Shown piece after piece: positions 34,537 through 43,811 of a stretch of DNA of 64,000 bases. Position numbers and translations under genes: made by a program. The notes under the pieces were generated by a model. The model made no database searches. It was not told the DNA's origin and saw nothing but the letters and a program-made list of their open reading frames with translations. The DNA is from Rhodobacter sp. GTDB taxonomy: Bacteria; Pseudomonadota; Alphaproteobacteria; Rhodobacterales; Rhodobacteraceae. Position 1 is the first letter of the stretch. Each line of letters starts with the position of its first letter. The stretch spans positions 1-64,000 of the forward strand of contig JADCEF010000035.1 of the NCBI GenBank assembly GCA_020250445.1. Reading direction: 5' to 3'.

Positions 34537-35539
34537 GGCGCAGCCGGGGGTTCAGGGCGGCATAGGCCAGATCGACGATCAGGTTCACGCCCGTGAAGAT
34601 CACCGCAAACAGAATCACGATGCCCTGAATCAGGGGCAGGTCGCGGTTGATCACCGCATCGATTGCCATGTTGCCCAGACCTTCATAGGAAAACAGCCGC
34701 TCGATGATCACCGTGCCGCCGATCAGGAAGGTGAACTGCACCCCCACCAGCGTCAGCGCGGGCAGGACCGCGTTCGGCAGCGCCTCGCGGGTGATGACAT
34801 GGGTTTCGCTATAGCCTTTGGTGCGGCTCAGCGTGACATAGTCAAGATGCATGGTTTCCTTCAGCGACTGCTTCAGCACTTGCCCGATGATCGCCGCCAG
34901 CGGAATCGCCAGCGCCAAAGCGGGCAGCAGCATGTGCGAAACGATGTCCCACCACAGATCGGGACGCAGCCGGACCAGGCTTTCGATCAGGTAGAAGTTG
35001 GTGGTGAAGGGCAGGTCTATCGACGGGGTCACCCGGCCCGAGATATGGAACACCGGCCAAAGCACCCCGAACAGCAGGATCAGCACCAGCCCCCACAGAA
35101 AATCGGGCACCGACAGGGCCATGCCATTGGCCACGTCGATGGCGGCCTCGCTGCGGGTGCCGCGCAGCCTTGTGCCGGTCAGGGCGGCGAAGCCGCCGAT
35201 GACCGTGGCGATGACCAGCGCCATGACCGACAGCTCCAGCGTCGCCGGAAGACGGCCCAGCACCAGCCCCAGGACCGGCTGGCGCGTGGTGATCGAGGTG
35301 CCGAAATCGCCCTGCAGCACGCCGCCCGCCCAGATCAGGAACTGCCGGAAGATCGATTTGTCCAACCCGTACAGTGCCGTCAGCCGGGCCACGTCCTCAT
35401 CCGTGGCACCGGGGGGCAGCATCATCGCAATCGGGTTGCCCGGCACGACGCGGATCACGACAAAGACGATCACCGCCACGCCGGACAGCGTGACCGCCGT
35501 GGTCAGCAAACGCAGGATGACGGCGCGGAAGAGCTGCAT
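34529..35539 (-). CDS. Dpp/Opp-type ABC transporter permease (DppB-like)
   Basis: This 336-residue permease has about six helices and the DppB hallmarks VIRVVPGNPIAMMLP near residue 30, LYGLDKSIFRQF, and the EAA-type loop TKGYSETHVITREALPNAVLP. The start is taken as ATG at 35539; a GTG one codon earlier is possible. It lies 43 bp downstream of the binding-protein gene. Confidence 0.88.
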   Translation of the reverse strand: MQLFRAVILRLLTTAVTLSGVAVIVFVVIRVVPGNPIAMMLPPGATDEDVARLTALYGLDKSIFRQFLIWAGGVLQGDFGTSITTRQPVLGLVLGRLPATLELSVMALVIATVIGGFAALTGTRLRGTRSEAAIDVANGMALSVPDFLWGLVLILLFGVLWPVFHISGRVTPSIDLPFTTNFYLIESLVRLRPDLWWDIVSHMLLPALALAIPLAAIIGQVLKQSLKETMHLDYVTLSRTKGYSETHVITREALPNAVLPALTLVGVQFTFLIGGTVIIERLFSYEGLGNMAIDAVINRDLPLIQGIVILFAVIFTGVNLIVDLAYAALNPRLRHG

Positions 35540-35582
35540 CACAGGGCAGGGGCCGTCCGCCTCGGGACGGCCCCCGTCACGC

Positions 35583-37109
35583 TCAGGACCGTTTCATCAG
35601 CGCGGGCAGCAGCGCGCCCGAGGCATGCGGCGTCACCGCCACGCCGGGGGCTGCAAGGATCGGCTGAACATACTGGATCAGCGGAATGACCAGCGCGTTG
35701 TCGGCGATGTATCTGTCCACCGCCTTCCAGCCTTCGATCCGTTTTGCCTCGTCCGCCTCGCCCCAAAGCGGGCCGATCATGTTGATCAGGTCTTCGCCGT
35801 CCCAGACCGAATGCGGCGAGGGGCCGAACATCGCAAACCCGGTTGATGTGGTGGGGTCGCCCACCGCATTTCCCCAGTTGTAGAAGGCCGCAGGGGCCAG
35901 CTGATCCGCCCCGCGCAACTCAAAATGCTTGGCGATCTCGTAGACCTCGATCTCGGCCTCGATGCCGACCTTGCGCCACAGGCCGACGATGGCCTGGATC
36001 ATCTCGTAGTCCTTGGGCTTGAAGCCCCTGGTGGTCTGGATCTTGAACTTGACCGGGTTGTCGGGGCTGTACCCCGATGCCGCCAGCAGTTCGATGGCCT
36101 TCGCCTCGTTGTGGGGCACCTTGATCGAGGGATCGAAGGCCGCGTATTGCGGTGTTTGCAGCGTGTCGATCGGCACGCCGTAGCCCGACAGCAGCCGGTC
36201 CACGATCAGCTGCTTGTCGATGGCCAGGGCAGCGGCCATGCGCACGTTCGGGTCGGTCATCACCTCGATGTCGTTCAGAAAGATCATGCCGATGTCCGAA
36301 ATCGGAACAGCCGTGCCGGTCAGCGTGCCGCCCGCCTTCAGCCGGTCATATTCCTCATAGGGCATTTCCAGCGTGACATGGGCGTTGCCGCTTTCGATCT
36401 CGGCCACGCGCGATGCCGCATCGGTCACGAATTTGATGGTCACCGTTTCGAACTCGGGCTTGCCGCCCCAATAGGCCGGGTTGGCCTTCAGCCGGACAAA
36501 GGCGTTGCGTTCGAACTTCTCGACCATATAGGGGCCGGTGCCGACGGGGGCGGCCTCAAACCCTTCGGCGCCGACCTTTTCGTAATAGGCCTTGGGCAGG
36601 ACATAGCCGGTGAGGAAGCTCATCCATTTGAACAGCGTCGGGTCAAAGCGCAGCACGTCGGCGGTGATGGTGTTGCCGTCGATGCTGAAATTGCCGATCG
36701 TGGACCAGACGAACTGGATGGGGTTGCCCGTGTCGGGGTTGGCGGCGCGTTCCAGCGACCAGACCACATCTTCGGGGGTGAAGGGCGATCCGTCATGCCA
36801 GGTGACGCCCTCGCGCACGGTCATGCTGATCTTTGTCCGGTCCTCGTTCCAGCCCCATTCGGTGATCAGCCCCGGCGCAAAGCTCAGGTCGGGGTTCTGG
36901 GCGATGAACATGTCGAAGACCGACTGGTAGATGCCCTGGATGGTCGGGTTGACGGCGCTGGGGCCAACGGTCGGGTCCCAGCCGGGCAGCGGGACGTTAT
37001 AGGCGATGACCAGCTCGTCAATCGCCTGGGCGCGGGCGGGCAGGCCCGCCACCCCCAGGGCGACAGAAGCGGCAGAAAGTTGCAGCAGGCTGCGGCGGTT
37101 CAGGTTCAT
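35583..37109 (-). CDS. Extracellular solute-binding protein family 5 (Dpp/Opp-type)
   Basis: This 508-residue periplasmic binding protein has an N-terminal NRRSLLQL twin-arginine-like signal ending LPARAQA near residue 29. The family-5 blocks TVREGVTWHDGSPFTPEDV, PVGTGPYMVEKF and KANPAYWGG follow. It would deliver its ligand to the DppBCDF-like machinery encoded next. Family 5 proteins bind peptides, but also opines, sugars, aromatics and nickel. Placement in an operon led by an FAD oxidoreductase and divergent from an aromatic-acid module suggests an indolic or aromatic compound rather than a peptide. Confidence 0.88.
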   Translation of the reverse strand: MNLNRRSLLQLSAASVALGVAGLPARAQAIDELVIAYNVPLPGWDPTVGPSAVNPTIQGIYQSVFDMFIAQNPDLSFAPGLITEWGWNEDRTKISMTVREGVTWHDGSPFTPEDVVWSLERAANPDTGNPIQFVWSTIGNFSIDGNTITADVLRFDPTLFKWMSFLTGYVLPKAYYEKVGAEGFEAAPVGTGPYMVEKFERNAFVRLKANPAYWGGKPEFETVTIKFVTDAASRVAEIESGNAHVTLEMPYEEYDRLKAGGTLTGTAVPISDIGMIFLNDIEVMTDPNVRMAAALAIDKQLIVDRLLSGYGVPIDTLQTPQYAAFDPSIKVPHNEAKAIELLAASGYSPDNPVKFKIQTTRGFKPKDYEMIQAIVGLWRKVGIEAEIEVYEIAKHFELRGADQLAPAAFYNWGNAVGDPTTSTGFAMFGPSPHSVWDGEDLINMIGPLWGEADEAKRIEGWKAVDRYIADNALVIPLIQYVQPILAAPGVAVTPHASGALLPALMKRS

Positions 37110-37144
37110 GATGATATCCCTGTTGAAGTTTCTTGTTCGCATGG

Positions 37145-38716
37145 TCACACGCCCGCCAGCTTGCGGGCAAGAAGAAAGCCGGGTCCGGCACCGGTTCCGG
37201 CCCCCGGCCACACGGCGGCACCGGTCAGGTGCAGGCCCCGGATCGGGGTAGAGCCATCTGCCCGCCCCCGCAACGGGCGAAACAGGAAATGCTGCGTCAG
37301 ATGGTGGCTGCCGCAGATCTGATCGCCCCCGACCAGATTCGGATTCTCCGCCTCCAGCTCCGCCGGGGTGACAATGCGCTGGCCCAGAATCCTGGTGCGC
37401 GTGCCCGGCGCATGACGTTCCAGCAGCGCCAGCGCCCGGTCGGCAAATGGCCCGGCGGCTTCGGCCCAGTCCCTGGCCCCGATCACCCCCGCCGCATCGC
37501 CGCGGATCGTGCCCGGCACCATGCGGACCTGCAGCCACAGCACATGTTTGCCTTGCGGCGCGCGCGACGGATCGGCCACGGTCGGCTGACCCACCACGAC
37601 AACCGGCTCGTCCGGCAGCAGGCCTGCCCTGGCCTGGGCATAGGTCCGCGCCATCTGGTCCATCGACGGGGCAAGATGGACATAGGCAAAGCGTTGCAGC
37701 GCCGGCCCCGCCGCCCAGTCGGGCAGCCCCGCCATCGCCAGATGGATCATCATGGTGCCGGGCGCATGGCTGAACCTTGCCATGCCTTCGTCAAACCGGT
37801 CCTCGCCGGTCGGCCCCGTCAGCCGCGCCAGCGCGCGCGGGGCCACCCCGGCAATCACGGCGCGCGCGGCCGTCATCCGCCGCCCGTCGGCCAGTTCAAC
37901 CCCCGTGGCCCGCCCGCCCGAATGGACGATCCGCACCACCGGCGCGTTGCATTCCACCGTGCCGCCCCGCGCGGTGACGGCGGCCACCAGGGCCCGGATG
38001 ACCGTATCCGCCCCGCCCTTGCCCAGCACCATGCCGAAGCTTTGGTTCGCCATCCCCTCCAGATACGGAAACATCGCCCCGCCCGCGACATCGGGCGCAA
38101 AATCCAGATGCATCCCCCAGGCGGCCAGCAAGGCGCGCACCCTGTCATCCTCGAACGTCTCGGTCAGCCAGCCGCGCGGGGATGACAGCAGGAAACGGAC
38201 GAAATCAAGCGTGCCGCCCAGGCCCTTGGCGCGCAGCGTTTTGAGCATGAACAGTCCAAGCGCACGCTTCTGCATCGGGCTGCCCAGAAGCCCGAACAGA
38301 TGCGGGGCCTCGCCCGCAAAGGCCGCAACCAGCCGCCCCCAGGTTTCGGCATCGGCGGCCGAGGCTGTCGCCAGCCGCGCCCCGGTTTCCGCCGGATCGG
38401 TGGTCACCCCCAGCCAGCTTCCGTCCGCAAAGACCGAGGCGAAGGGGGCGGACACCGGCACGAATTCCAGGCCGTGCCGCATCAGTTCCCCACCATAGGT
38501 CTTGAAAAACGGCGATCCCGCGAAAAGCGACAGGTTCATCGCCGCCCAGTCATGCCGGAAACCGGGCAGGGTATAGGCGCCGGTCTTGACCGCGCCGCCC
38601 GCCTCTGGGGCCTGTTCAAAGACCCCTACACGCCACCCCCTGGCAGACAGATGCAGCGCTGCGGCAAGCGTGTTGTGGCCCGCCCCGATCAGGATCGCGT
38701 CATAGGCCCCGGTCAT
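37145..38716 (-). CDS. FAD-dependent oxidoreductase, phytoene-desaturase-like (first paralogue)
   Basis: This 523-residue flavoprotein has N-terminal dinucleotide fold IGAGHNTLAAALHLSARGWRV and the CrtI-like TGAYTLPGFRHDWAAMN region. A C-terminal FAD block GLHLTGAAVWPGAGTGAGPG completes the fold. It is clearly paralogous to the protein at 39617, sharing TLPGF-H, the LLGSP/LLGGS region and PNLVGGDQ/VNLVGGDP. Genes of this group occur in aromatic and indole catabolic loci. It leads the minus-strand transporter operon, which diverges from the cyclase-family gene across a 105-bp region. A dehydrogenation or oxidation on an indolic or oxindole compound is a possible role. Confidence 0.83.
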   Translation of the reverse strand: MTGAYDAILIGAGHNTLAAALHLSARGWRVGVFEQAPEAGGAVKTGAYTLPGFRHDWAAMNLSLFAGSPFFKTYGGELMRHGLEFVPVSAPFASVFADGSWLGVTTDPAETGARLATASAADAETWGRLVAAFAGEAPHLFGLLGSPMQKRALGLFMLKTLRAKGLGGTLDFVRFLLSSPRGWLTETFEDDRVRALLAAWGMHLDFAPDVAGGAMFPYLEGMANQSFGMVLGKGGADTVIRALVAAVTARGGTVECNAPVVRIVHSGGRATGVELADGRRMTAARAVIAGVAPRALARLTGPTGEDRFDEGMARFSHAPGTMMIHLAMAGLPDWAAGPALQRFAYVHLAPSMDQMARTYAQARAGLLPDEPVVVVGQPTVADPSRAPQGKHVLWLQVRMVPGTIRGDAAGVIGARDWAEAAGPFADRALALLERHAPGTRTRILGQRIVTPAELEAENPNLVGGDQICGSHHLTQHFLFRPLRGRADGSTPIRGLHLTGAAVWPGAGTGAGPGFLLARKLAGV

Positions 38717-38746
38717 TCCGCCCTACCGCTGTTGATGCCGGGATAT

Positions 38747-38775
38747 TTGCAAATGCATTTAATTCTGTCTAGCAT
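38747..38775 (+). promoter_or_regulatory. Sigma70-like promoter with embedded palindrome
   Basis: TTGCAA (38747-38752) and TAGCAT (38770-38775) are spaced by 17 bp. The palindrome AAATGCATTT (38751-38760) overlaps the -35 element, so a repressor bound there would block transcription of the cyclase operon and possibly the divergent operon. The MarR protein encoded at 41176 is the obvious candidate. Confidence 0.55.
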
Positions 38776-38821
38776 GATTCACGCACCGGGCCGCAGACCC
38801 GGACAGATCAGGGAGAGTGTG

Positions 38822-39613
38822 ATGACCTCAGCGAATGTTCTTGAAAGCCTTGGCGCGATGCTTCTGTCGGGCAGGGTCGAGGTGGTGGATTGCTCGGGCA
38901 CGCTTGGCCCGAATACGCCGCTTTTGAAACTTCCCCCCGATTTCGCCAAAGACACGCCGAAGATCGAGATCCATCCGATCAGCGCATACGATCAGAACGG
39001 TCCGTTCTGGGCCTGGAACTGGCTGAAGCTTGGCGAGCATTCCGGCACCCATTTCGATGCGCCGCACCACTGGATCACCGGCAGGGACTATGCCGATGGC
39101 TATACCGACACGCTGCCGGTGCAGCGGCTTGTGGCCCCGGTCAACGTGCTGGATTTCGCCGCCGACTGTGCCGCCAACCCCGATTTCCTGCTGACCATCG
39201 ACCATGTGAAGGCCTGGGAAGCCAGACACGGCGCGATCAATGCCGGCGAATGGGTGGTGCTGCGGTCTGACTGGGACAGGCGCGCGCATGACGAAGCCCT
39301 GTTCCTGAATGCCGACGAGACCGGCCCCCATACCCCGGGGCCGACCGCCGAGGTGATCGAGTATCTGATCGGCAAGGGGATTGTCGGCTGGGGCAGCCAG
39401 TGCATCGGCACCGATGCGGGGCAGGCCGGCGGCATGACCCCGCCCTTCCCGGCGCACAACCTTCTGCACAAGGCCAACCGCTATGGTCTGGCAAGCCTGG
39501 CCAACCTGGACAAGCTGCCGCCCAAGGGGGCGATCCTGTTTGCGGCCCCGCTGAAGATCGAACGCGGCACAGGCTCTCCGATCCGGGCGCTGGCGCTGGT
39601 TGCGAAGGGCTGA
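38822..39613 (+). CDS. Cyclase-family metal hydrolase, probable isatin hydrolase (or kynurenine formamidase)
   Basis: This 263-residue protein of the cyclase/KynB superfamily has the metal-site motif GEHSGTHFDAPHHW near residues 70-83 and GSQCIGTDAGQAGG near residue 200. The superfamily contains kynurenine formamidase (about 210 residues) and isatin hydrolase (about 260 residues, manganese-dependent). Isatin hydrolase opens isatin to isatinate. The length and the direct linkage to an arylpyruvate/arylglyoxylate-type oxidoreductase favour isatin hydrolase. Formamidase remains possible because a kynureninase-like gene lies at 45.4 kb. The ATG at 38822 follows GGGAGAG. It heads an operon with a flavoprotein, MarR and IorAB-type genes. 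Confidence 0.8.
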   Translation: MTSANVLESLGAMLLSGRVEVVDCSGTLGPNTPLLKLPPDFAKDTPKIEIHPISAYDQNGPFWAWNWLKLGEHSGTHFDAPHHWITGRDYADGYTDTLPVQRLVAPVNVLDFAADCAANPDFLLTIDHVKAWEARHGAINAGEWVVLRSDWDRRAHDEALFLNADETGPHTPGPTAEVIEYLIGKGIVGWGSQCIGTDAGQAGGMTPPFPAHNLLHKANRYGLASLANLDKLPPKGAILFAAPLKIERGTGSPIRALALVAKG

Positions 39614-39616
39614 CAG

Positions 39617-41179
39617 GTGGCCGTCGATCACGTCATCATCGGGTCCGGCATCAACGCGCTGGTTGCAGCGGCGCTGCTGGCCCGCAAGGGCGACCGCGTG
39701 CTGGTGCTGGAACGCGAAGACCGGATCGGCGGCTGCATGGTCACCCAAGAGGTGACCCTGCCCGGCTTCCACCATGATGTGATGGCGGCCACTTTTGTTC
39801 TGTTCCTGACCTCGCCCGCTTATGCGGCGCTGGCCGAAGACCTGGCCCGTCATGGGCTGGAGTTCTGCCATACGGCACAGCCGACTGCCGTGTTGCGCCC
39901 GGACGGATCGGCCCTTGTGCTGACAACCGACCGGGCGCGCAACGTGGCGGCGCTGAACGCGCTGGCTGTGGGCGATGGCGACAGGCACGCCGCCGATGTC
40001 GGCGCGATCGAGGCGGAAGCGCCGTTTCTGTTCGCGCTGCTGGGCGGGTCGCTTTGGTCCTGGGGCACGGCGAAGCTGCTTTTGGGCCAGATGCGCCGGC
40101 GCGGGGCGCGCGGGCTGTTTGCGTGGTTCGGGGCCGCGCTGGCCCCGGCGCGCGGCTGGCTGGAAACCTATCACAGTCCGCTGGCCCAGGCGCTGTGGGC
40201 GCCGTGGGTTCTGCATACCGGGCTGACCCCGGAAAGCGCCTATTCCGGCAAGATGGGCCGGGTCATCGCCTTTGCGCTGGAGGCTGCGGGCGCGCCCGTG
40301 GTCAAGGGCGGGGCAGGGCAGGCCGCCGCCGCCTTCCGCCGCCTGATCGAGGCGCAGGGTGGCCAGGTTCGCACCCATGCGGATGTGGACCGGATCACGC
40401 AGCGCGACGGGCACGTGACGGGCGTGGTGCTTGCGGGCGGTGAAACCATTGCGGCGAAATCCGTGCTTGCCTCGGTGGCACCCGGCCAGCTGATGTCGCG
40501 GCTGCTGCGGGACGTCAATCTGCCCGAAGACCGTGCCGCAGCCGCCGCCTTCCGCCACGGGCGCGGCAACTTCCAGGTGCACTATGCGCTGGACCGCGCC
40601 CCGGACTGGCTGACGCCCGGTCTGGGCGATGTCGCGCTGATCCACCTGGCTGACGGGATCGACAGCGTGTCAAAATCCGCCAACGAGGCGGAACGCGGCC
40701 TGCTGCCCGTCACGCCGACGATCTGCGTGGGCCAGCCCCACCGTCTGGACCCCACCCGCGCGCCCGACGGCAAGGCGGTGCTCTGGCTGCAGATTCCCGA
40801 TGCGCCCCGCGTGATCAAGGGCGATGCGGCGGACGAGATCGAAACCACCCCTGACTGGACCGACGCCACGCGAGAGGCCTTTGCCGACCGGATCGAGCGC
40901 ATCCTGTCACGCCATATCAGGGGCCTTGACCGCATCAGGCTGGCGCGGCGTGCCTTTTCGCCCGTCGATCTGGCGGCGATGAACGTGAACCTTGTCGGCG
41001 GCGATCCCTATGGCGGGGCCTGTTCCATCGACCAGTTCTTTGTCTGGCGGCCCTTCGCCCATTCAGCGAACGGCACTTTCGCCCTGCGCGGGCTGCGCCA
41101 TATCGGGGCGTCGACCCATCCCGGCCCGGGTCTGGGCGGCGGGTCGGGCTATCTGGCGGCAAAGGCGCTGGGCGCATGA
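39617..41179 (+). CDS. FAD-dependent oxidoreductase, phytoene-desaturase-like (second paralogue)
   Basis: This 520-residue flavoprotein has IIGSGINALVAAALLARKGDRVLVLE at its N-terminus, CMVTQEVTLPGFHHDVMA, and the C-terminal block ALRGLRHIGASTHPGPGLGGGSG. It resembles the divergent protein at 37145 over its whole length. The start is GTG at 39617, 3 bp after the cyclase-family stop. A role in oxidising an indole/oxindole intermediate, for example dioxindole to isatin, would fit the operon, but this is inference. Confidence 0.83.
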   Translation: MAVDHVIIGSGINALVAAALLARKGDRVLVLEREDRIGGCMVTQEVTLPGFHHDVMAATFVLFLTSPAYAALAEDLARHGLEFCHTAQPTAVLRPDGSALVLTTDRARNVAALNALAVGDGDRHAADVGAIEAEAPFLFALLGGSLWSWGTAKLLLGQMRRRGARGLFAWFGAALAPARGWLETYHSPLAQALWAPWVLHTGLTPESAYSGKMGRVIAFALEAAGAPVVKGGAGQAAAAFRRLIEAQGGQVRTHADVDRITQRDGHVTGVVLAGGETIAAKSVLASVAPGQLMSRLLRDVNLPEDRAAAAAFRHGRGNFQVHYALDRAPDWLTPGLGDVALIHLADGIDSVSKSANEAERGLLPVTPTICVGQPHRLDPTRAPDGKAVLWLQIPDAPRVIKGDAADEIETTPDWTDATREAFADRIERILSRHIRGLDRIRLARRAFSPVDLAAMNVNLVGGDPYGGACSIDQFFVWRPFAHSANGTFALRGLRHIGASTHPGPGLGGGSGYLAAKALGA

Positions 41180-41652
41180 CGGATCAGCGCCGCATCACGG
41201 GCCTGCCGGGACTGGCCGAGATCGGCCTGGGCAATTTCGCGCCCTATCTGATGAACCGCATCATGGGCCGCTACAACGCCAGCCTGCGGGCGGATATGGC
41301 CGGACTTGGGCTGACCACGCCGAAGATGCGGGCGCTGGCGGTTCTTTCGGTGATCGACGCGCCGTTGATCCGGGAACTGGCGGTCTATGCCGTGGTTGAA
41401 CAGTCCACCCTGTCGCGCGCCCTCGATCAACTGTCAGGCGAGGGCCTGATCCAGCGCGAAACCGATTCCGGCGACAGCCGCGCGACCCGCGTTCACATCA
41501 CCGCAGCCGGTCGCGCCGCATTCGAGGCGATGTGGCCACAGATGGCCGCCGCCTATGCCCGGATGTTTCAGGGCATTCCCGAAGACGAGCATCGCGCCTT
41601 CGTTGCCACGCTGCAGAAGATGCTGGGCAATATCCGTAAACACGATTTCTGA
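41176..41652 (+). CDS. MarR-family transcriptional regulator
   Basis: This 158-residue winged-helix regulator has LSVIDAPLIRELAVYAVVEQSTLSRALDQLSGEGLI as the recognition region and the MarR wing DSGDSRATRVHITAAGR. It is encoded inside the cyclase/IorAB operon with four-base overlap to the flavoprotein gene. MarR proteins of aromatic pathways usually repress their own operon and are released by the substrate or a CoA ester. The palindrome at 38751-38760 is a candidate site. Confidence 0.88.
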   Translation: MTDQRRITGLPGLAEIGLGNFAPYLMNRIMGRYNASLRADMAGLGLTTPKMRALAVLSVIDAPLIRELAVYAVVEQSTLSRALDQLSGEGLIQRETDSGDSRATRVHITAAGRAAFEAMWPQMAAAYARMFQGIPEDEHRAFVATLQKMLGNIRKHDF

Positions 41653-41663
41653 AAGGGGCGGGC

Positions 41664-43811
41664 ATGGCGGAACGGTCGTTCAGGGCAGAAGTCGAAGACC
41701 TGCGTCTCGGGGCGGGGGAAACCTTTACCGGCGAAGGCATTCTGGCGCTGACCAAGGCCCTTTTGGAAAACGGTGTCGGCTATGTCGGCGGCTATCAGGG
41801 CGCGCCGATCAGCCACCTTATGGATGTGCTGGCCGATGCGCAGGACCTGCTGGCAGAGCTTGGCGTGCGGTTCGAGGCGAACGCGAACGAGGCGGCGGCA
41901 GCCGCCATGCTGGCGGCATCGGTGCATTACCCGATCCGGGGGGCGGTGACCTTCAAGGGGCCGGTCGGCGTCAATGTTGCCTCGGATGCGCTGGCGAACC
42001 TGTCGTCTTCCGGCGTTACCGGCGGGGCGCTGATCATCCTGGGCGAGGATTACGGCGAAGGCAGTTCCATCATGCAGGAACGCAGCCACGCCTTTGCGAT
42101 GAAATCCCAGTTCTGGCTGCTGGACCCGCGCCCCAACCTGCCCTCCATCGTCAGGGCGGTGGACCATGGCTTTGCCCTGTCCGAGGCGTCGAATTCCCCC
42201 GTCATGCTGATGGTGCGCATCCGGTCCTGCCATGTGACGGGCACCTTCACCACCCGCGACAACCGGCGCCCCGCCCTGTCGGTGCGCGAGGCGCTGTCAG
42301 CCCCGCGCAGCGATTTCGCCCGCGTCGTCCTGCCGCCGATGTCCTATGTCCATGAACAGGACAAGGTAAGGAACCGCTGGCCCGCGGCAGAGCGCTATGT
42401 GCTGGACCACAAGCTGAACGAACGGTTCGGCCCGCAGCAGGCCCCCGTGGGCATCGTTGTGCAGGGCGGCATGTACAACGGGGTTGTGCGCGCCCTGCAA
42501 CGCCTCGGGCTTGCAGACATCTACGGCGAAACGCAGGTGCCGCTTTACGTCCTGAACGTGACCTACCCGCTGGTATCCTCGGAATTCCTGGAATTTGCCA
42601 AGGGCAAGGACTCGCTCCTTGTGGTCGAGGAAGGCCAGCCGGAATTCATCGAGCAAAGCCTGTCCACCTTCCTCTATCGCGCGCAAAGCAAGGTGCGGCT
42701 GCATGGCAAGGACATGCTGCCGATGGCGGGCGAGTATACGGGGCAGGTCCTGCTCGACGGTGTGACGGCCTTCCTGAAACAGGCGGCCCCCCATCTTCTG
42801 CCCGCGCAGGTGCGCGCCCCGAACCAGGATGCGCCAGCCATTCCGGACCTGTCGAAAACCGTGCCGGTCCGCCCGCCGGGCTTTTGCACCGGCTGCCCGG
42901 AACGCCCGATCTTTGCCGCGCTGAAGCTGGTGCAGAAGGACCTGGGCCAGCACCAGATCAGTGCCGACATCGGCTGTCACCTGTTCGGCGCGCTGCCCCC
43001 CTTCGAAGTTGGCGGGGCCACCATGGGCTACGGCCTTGGCCCTGCCGCCAACGGCGCCTTTGACGGCGGCGGCGAACGGCGGCCCATTTCCATCATCGGC
43101 GACGGCGGGTTCTGGCATAACGGCCTGTCGTCGTCCTTCACCAACATGGTCTTCAACAAATCCGACGGCCTGGCGGTGGTGGTGGACAATTACTATTCCG
43201 CAGCGACCGGCGGACAGGACCTGATGTCATCGCGCGCCAGAAATGCGACGAAGGCGACCGGGCACCCCATCTCGCGCGCCGTCAAGGGCATTGGGGTGGG
43301 CTGGGTGCGCGAAGTGACGAACACCTATGACGTGGGCGGGCTGCGCGATCTGCTGGCCGAGGCGCTGACCACTAAAGAGCCCGGGCCGAAGGTGATCGTC
43401 GCCTCCTCTGAATGCATGCTGAACCGCCAGCGCCGTGAAAAGCCGCTGCGCCAGCAGGCGATCCGCGACGGACGCCGGGTTGAAGCACCCCGCTTTGGCG
43501 TGGACGAGGCGATCTGTACCGGCGATCATGCCTGCATCCGCCTGTCGGGCTGCCCGTCGCTGGGCCTCAAACGGCTGGATGACCCGCTGCGCGACGATCC
43601 CGTGGCCAGCATCGACCAAAGCTGTGTCGGCTGCGGCAACTGCGGCGAAGTGGCCGATGCCGCCGTGCTGTGCCCGTCCTTCTACCGTGCCGACGTGGTG
43701 CATAACCCCACGCCGTGGGAACGCCGCCGCGCCGCCTTCCGGGCGCGCGTCATCGGCTGGCTCCAGGCGCGCCGTCAGGCCCGCCGCCTTGATTTCGGCG
43801 GGGCGGCATGA
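41664..43811 (+). CDS. Indolepyruvate ferredoxin oxidoreductase-type alpha subunit (TPP, Fe-S)
   Basis: This 715-residue large subunit of the IorA type has an N-terminal pyrimidine-binding domain with NANEAAAAAMLAAS near residue 75, then GFCTGCPERPIF. The TPP-binding motif IGDGGFWHNGL lies near residue 478 and continues to DNYYSAATGGQ. A C-terminal ferredoxin-like segment follows (CTGDHACIRLSGCP and CVGCGNCGEVADAAVLCP, residues about 615-672). Such enzymes oxidatively decarboxylate aryl 2-oxo acids to aryl-acyl-CoA, passing electrons to ferredoxin. Here isatinate (2-aminophenylglyoxylate) is the proposed substrate, by analogy to phenylglyoxylate dehydrogenase. It overlaps the beta subunit gene by four bases. 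Confidence 0.87.
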   Translation: MAERSFRAEVEDLRLGAGETFTGEGILALTKALLENGVGYVGGYQGAPISHLMDVLADAQDLLAELGVRFEANANEAAAAAMLAASVHYPIRGAVTFKGPVGVNVASDALANLSSSGVTGGALIILGEDYGEGSSIMQERSHAFAMKSQFWLLDPRPNLPSIVRAVDHGFALSEASNSPVMLMVRIRSCHVTGTFTTRDNRRPALSVREALSAPRSDFARVVLPPMSYVHEQDKVRNRWPAAERYVLDHKLNERFGPQQAPVGIVVQGGMYNGVVRALQRLGLADIYGETQVPLYVLNVTYPLVSSEFLEFAKGKDSLLVVEEGQPEFIEQSLSTFLYRAQSKVRLHGKDMLPMAGEYTGQVLLDGVTAFLKQAAPHLLPAQVRAPNQDAPAIPDLSKTVPVRPPGFCTGCPERPIFAALKLVQKDLGQHQISADIGCHLFGALPPFEVGGATMGYGLGPAANGAFDGGGERRPISIIGDGGFWHNGLSSSFTNMVFNKSDGLAVVVDNYYSAATGGQDLMSSRARNATKATGHPISRAVKGIGVGWVREVTNTYDVGGLRDLLAEALTTKEPGPKVIVASSECMLNRQRREKPLRQQAIRDGRRVEAPRFGVDEAICTGDHACIRLSGCPSLGLKRLDDPLRDDPVASIDQSCVGCGNCGEVADAAVLCPSFYRADVVHNPTPWERRRAAFRARVIGWLQARRQARRLDFGGAA

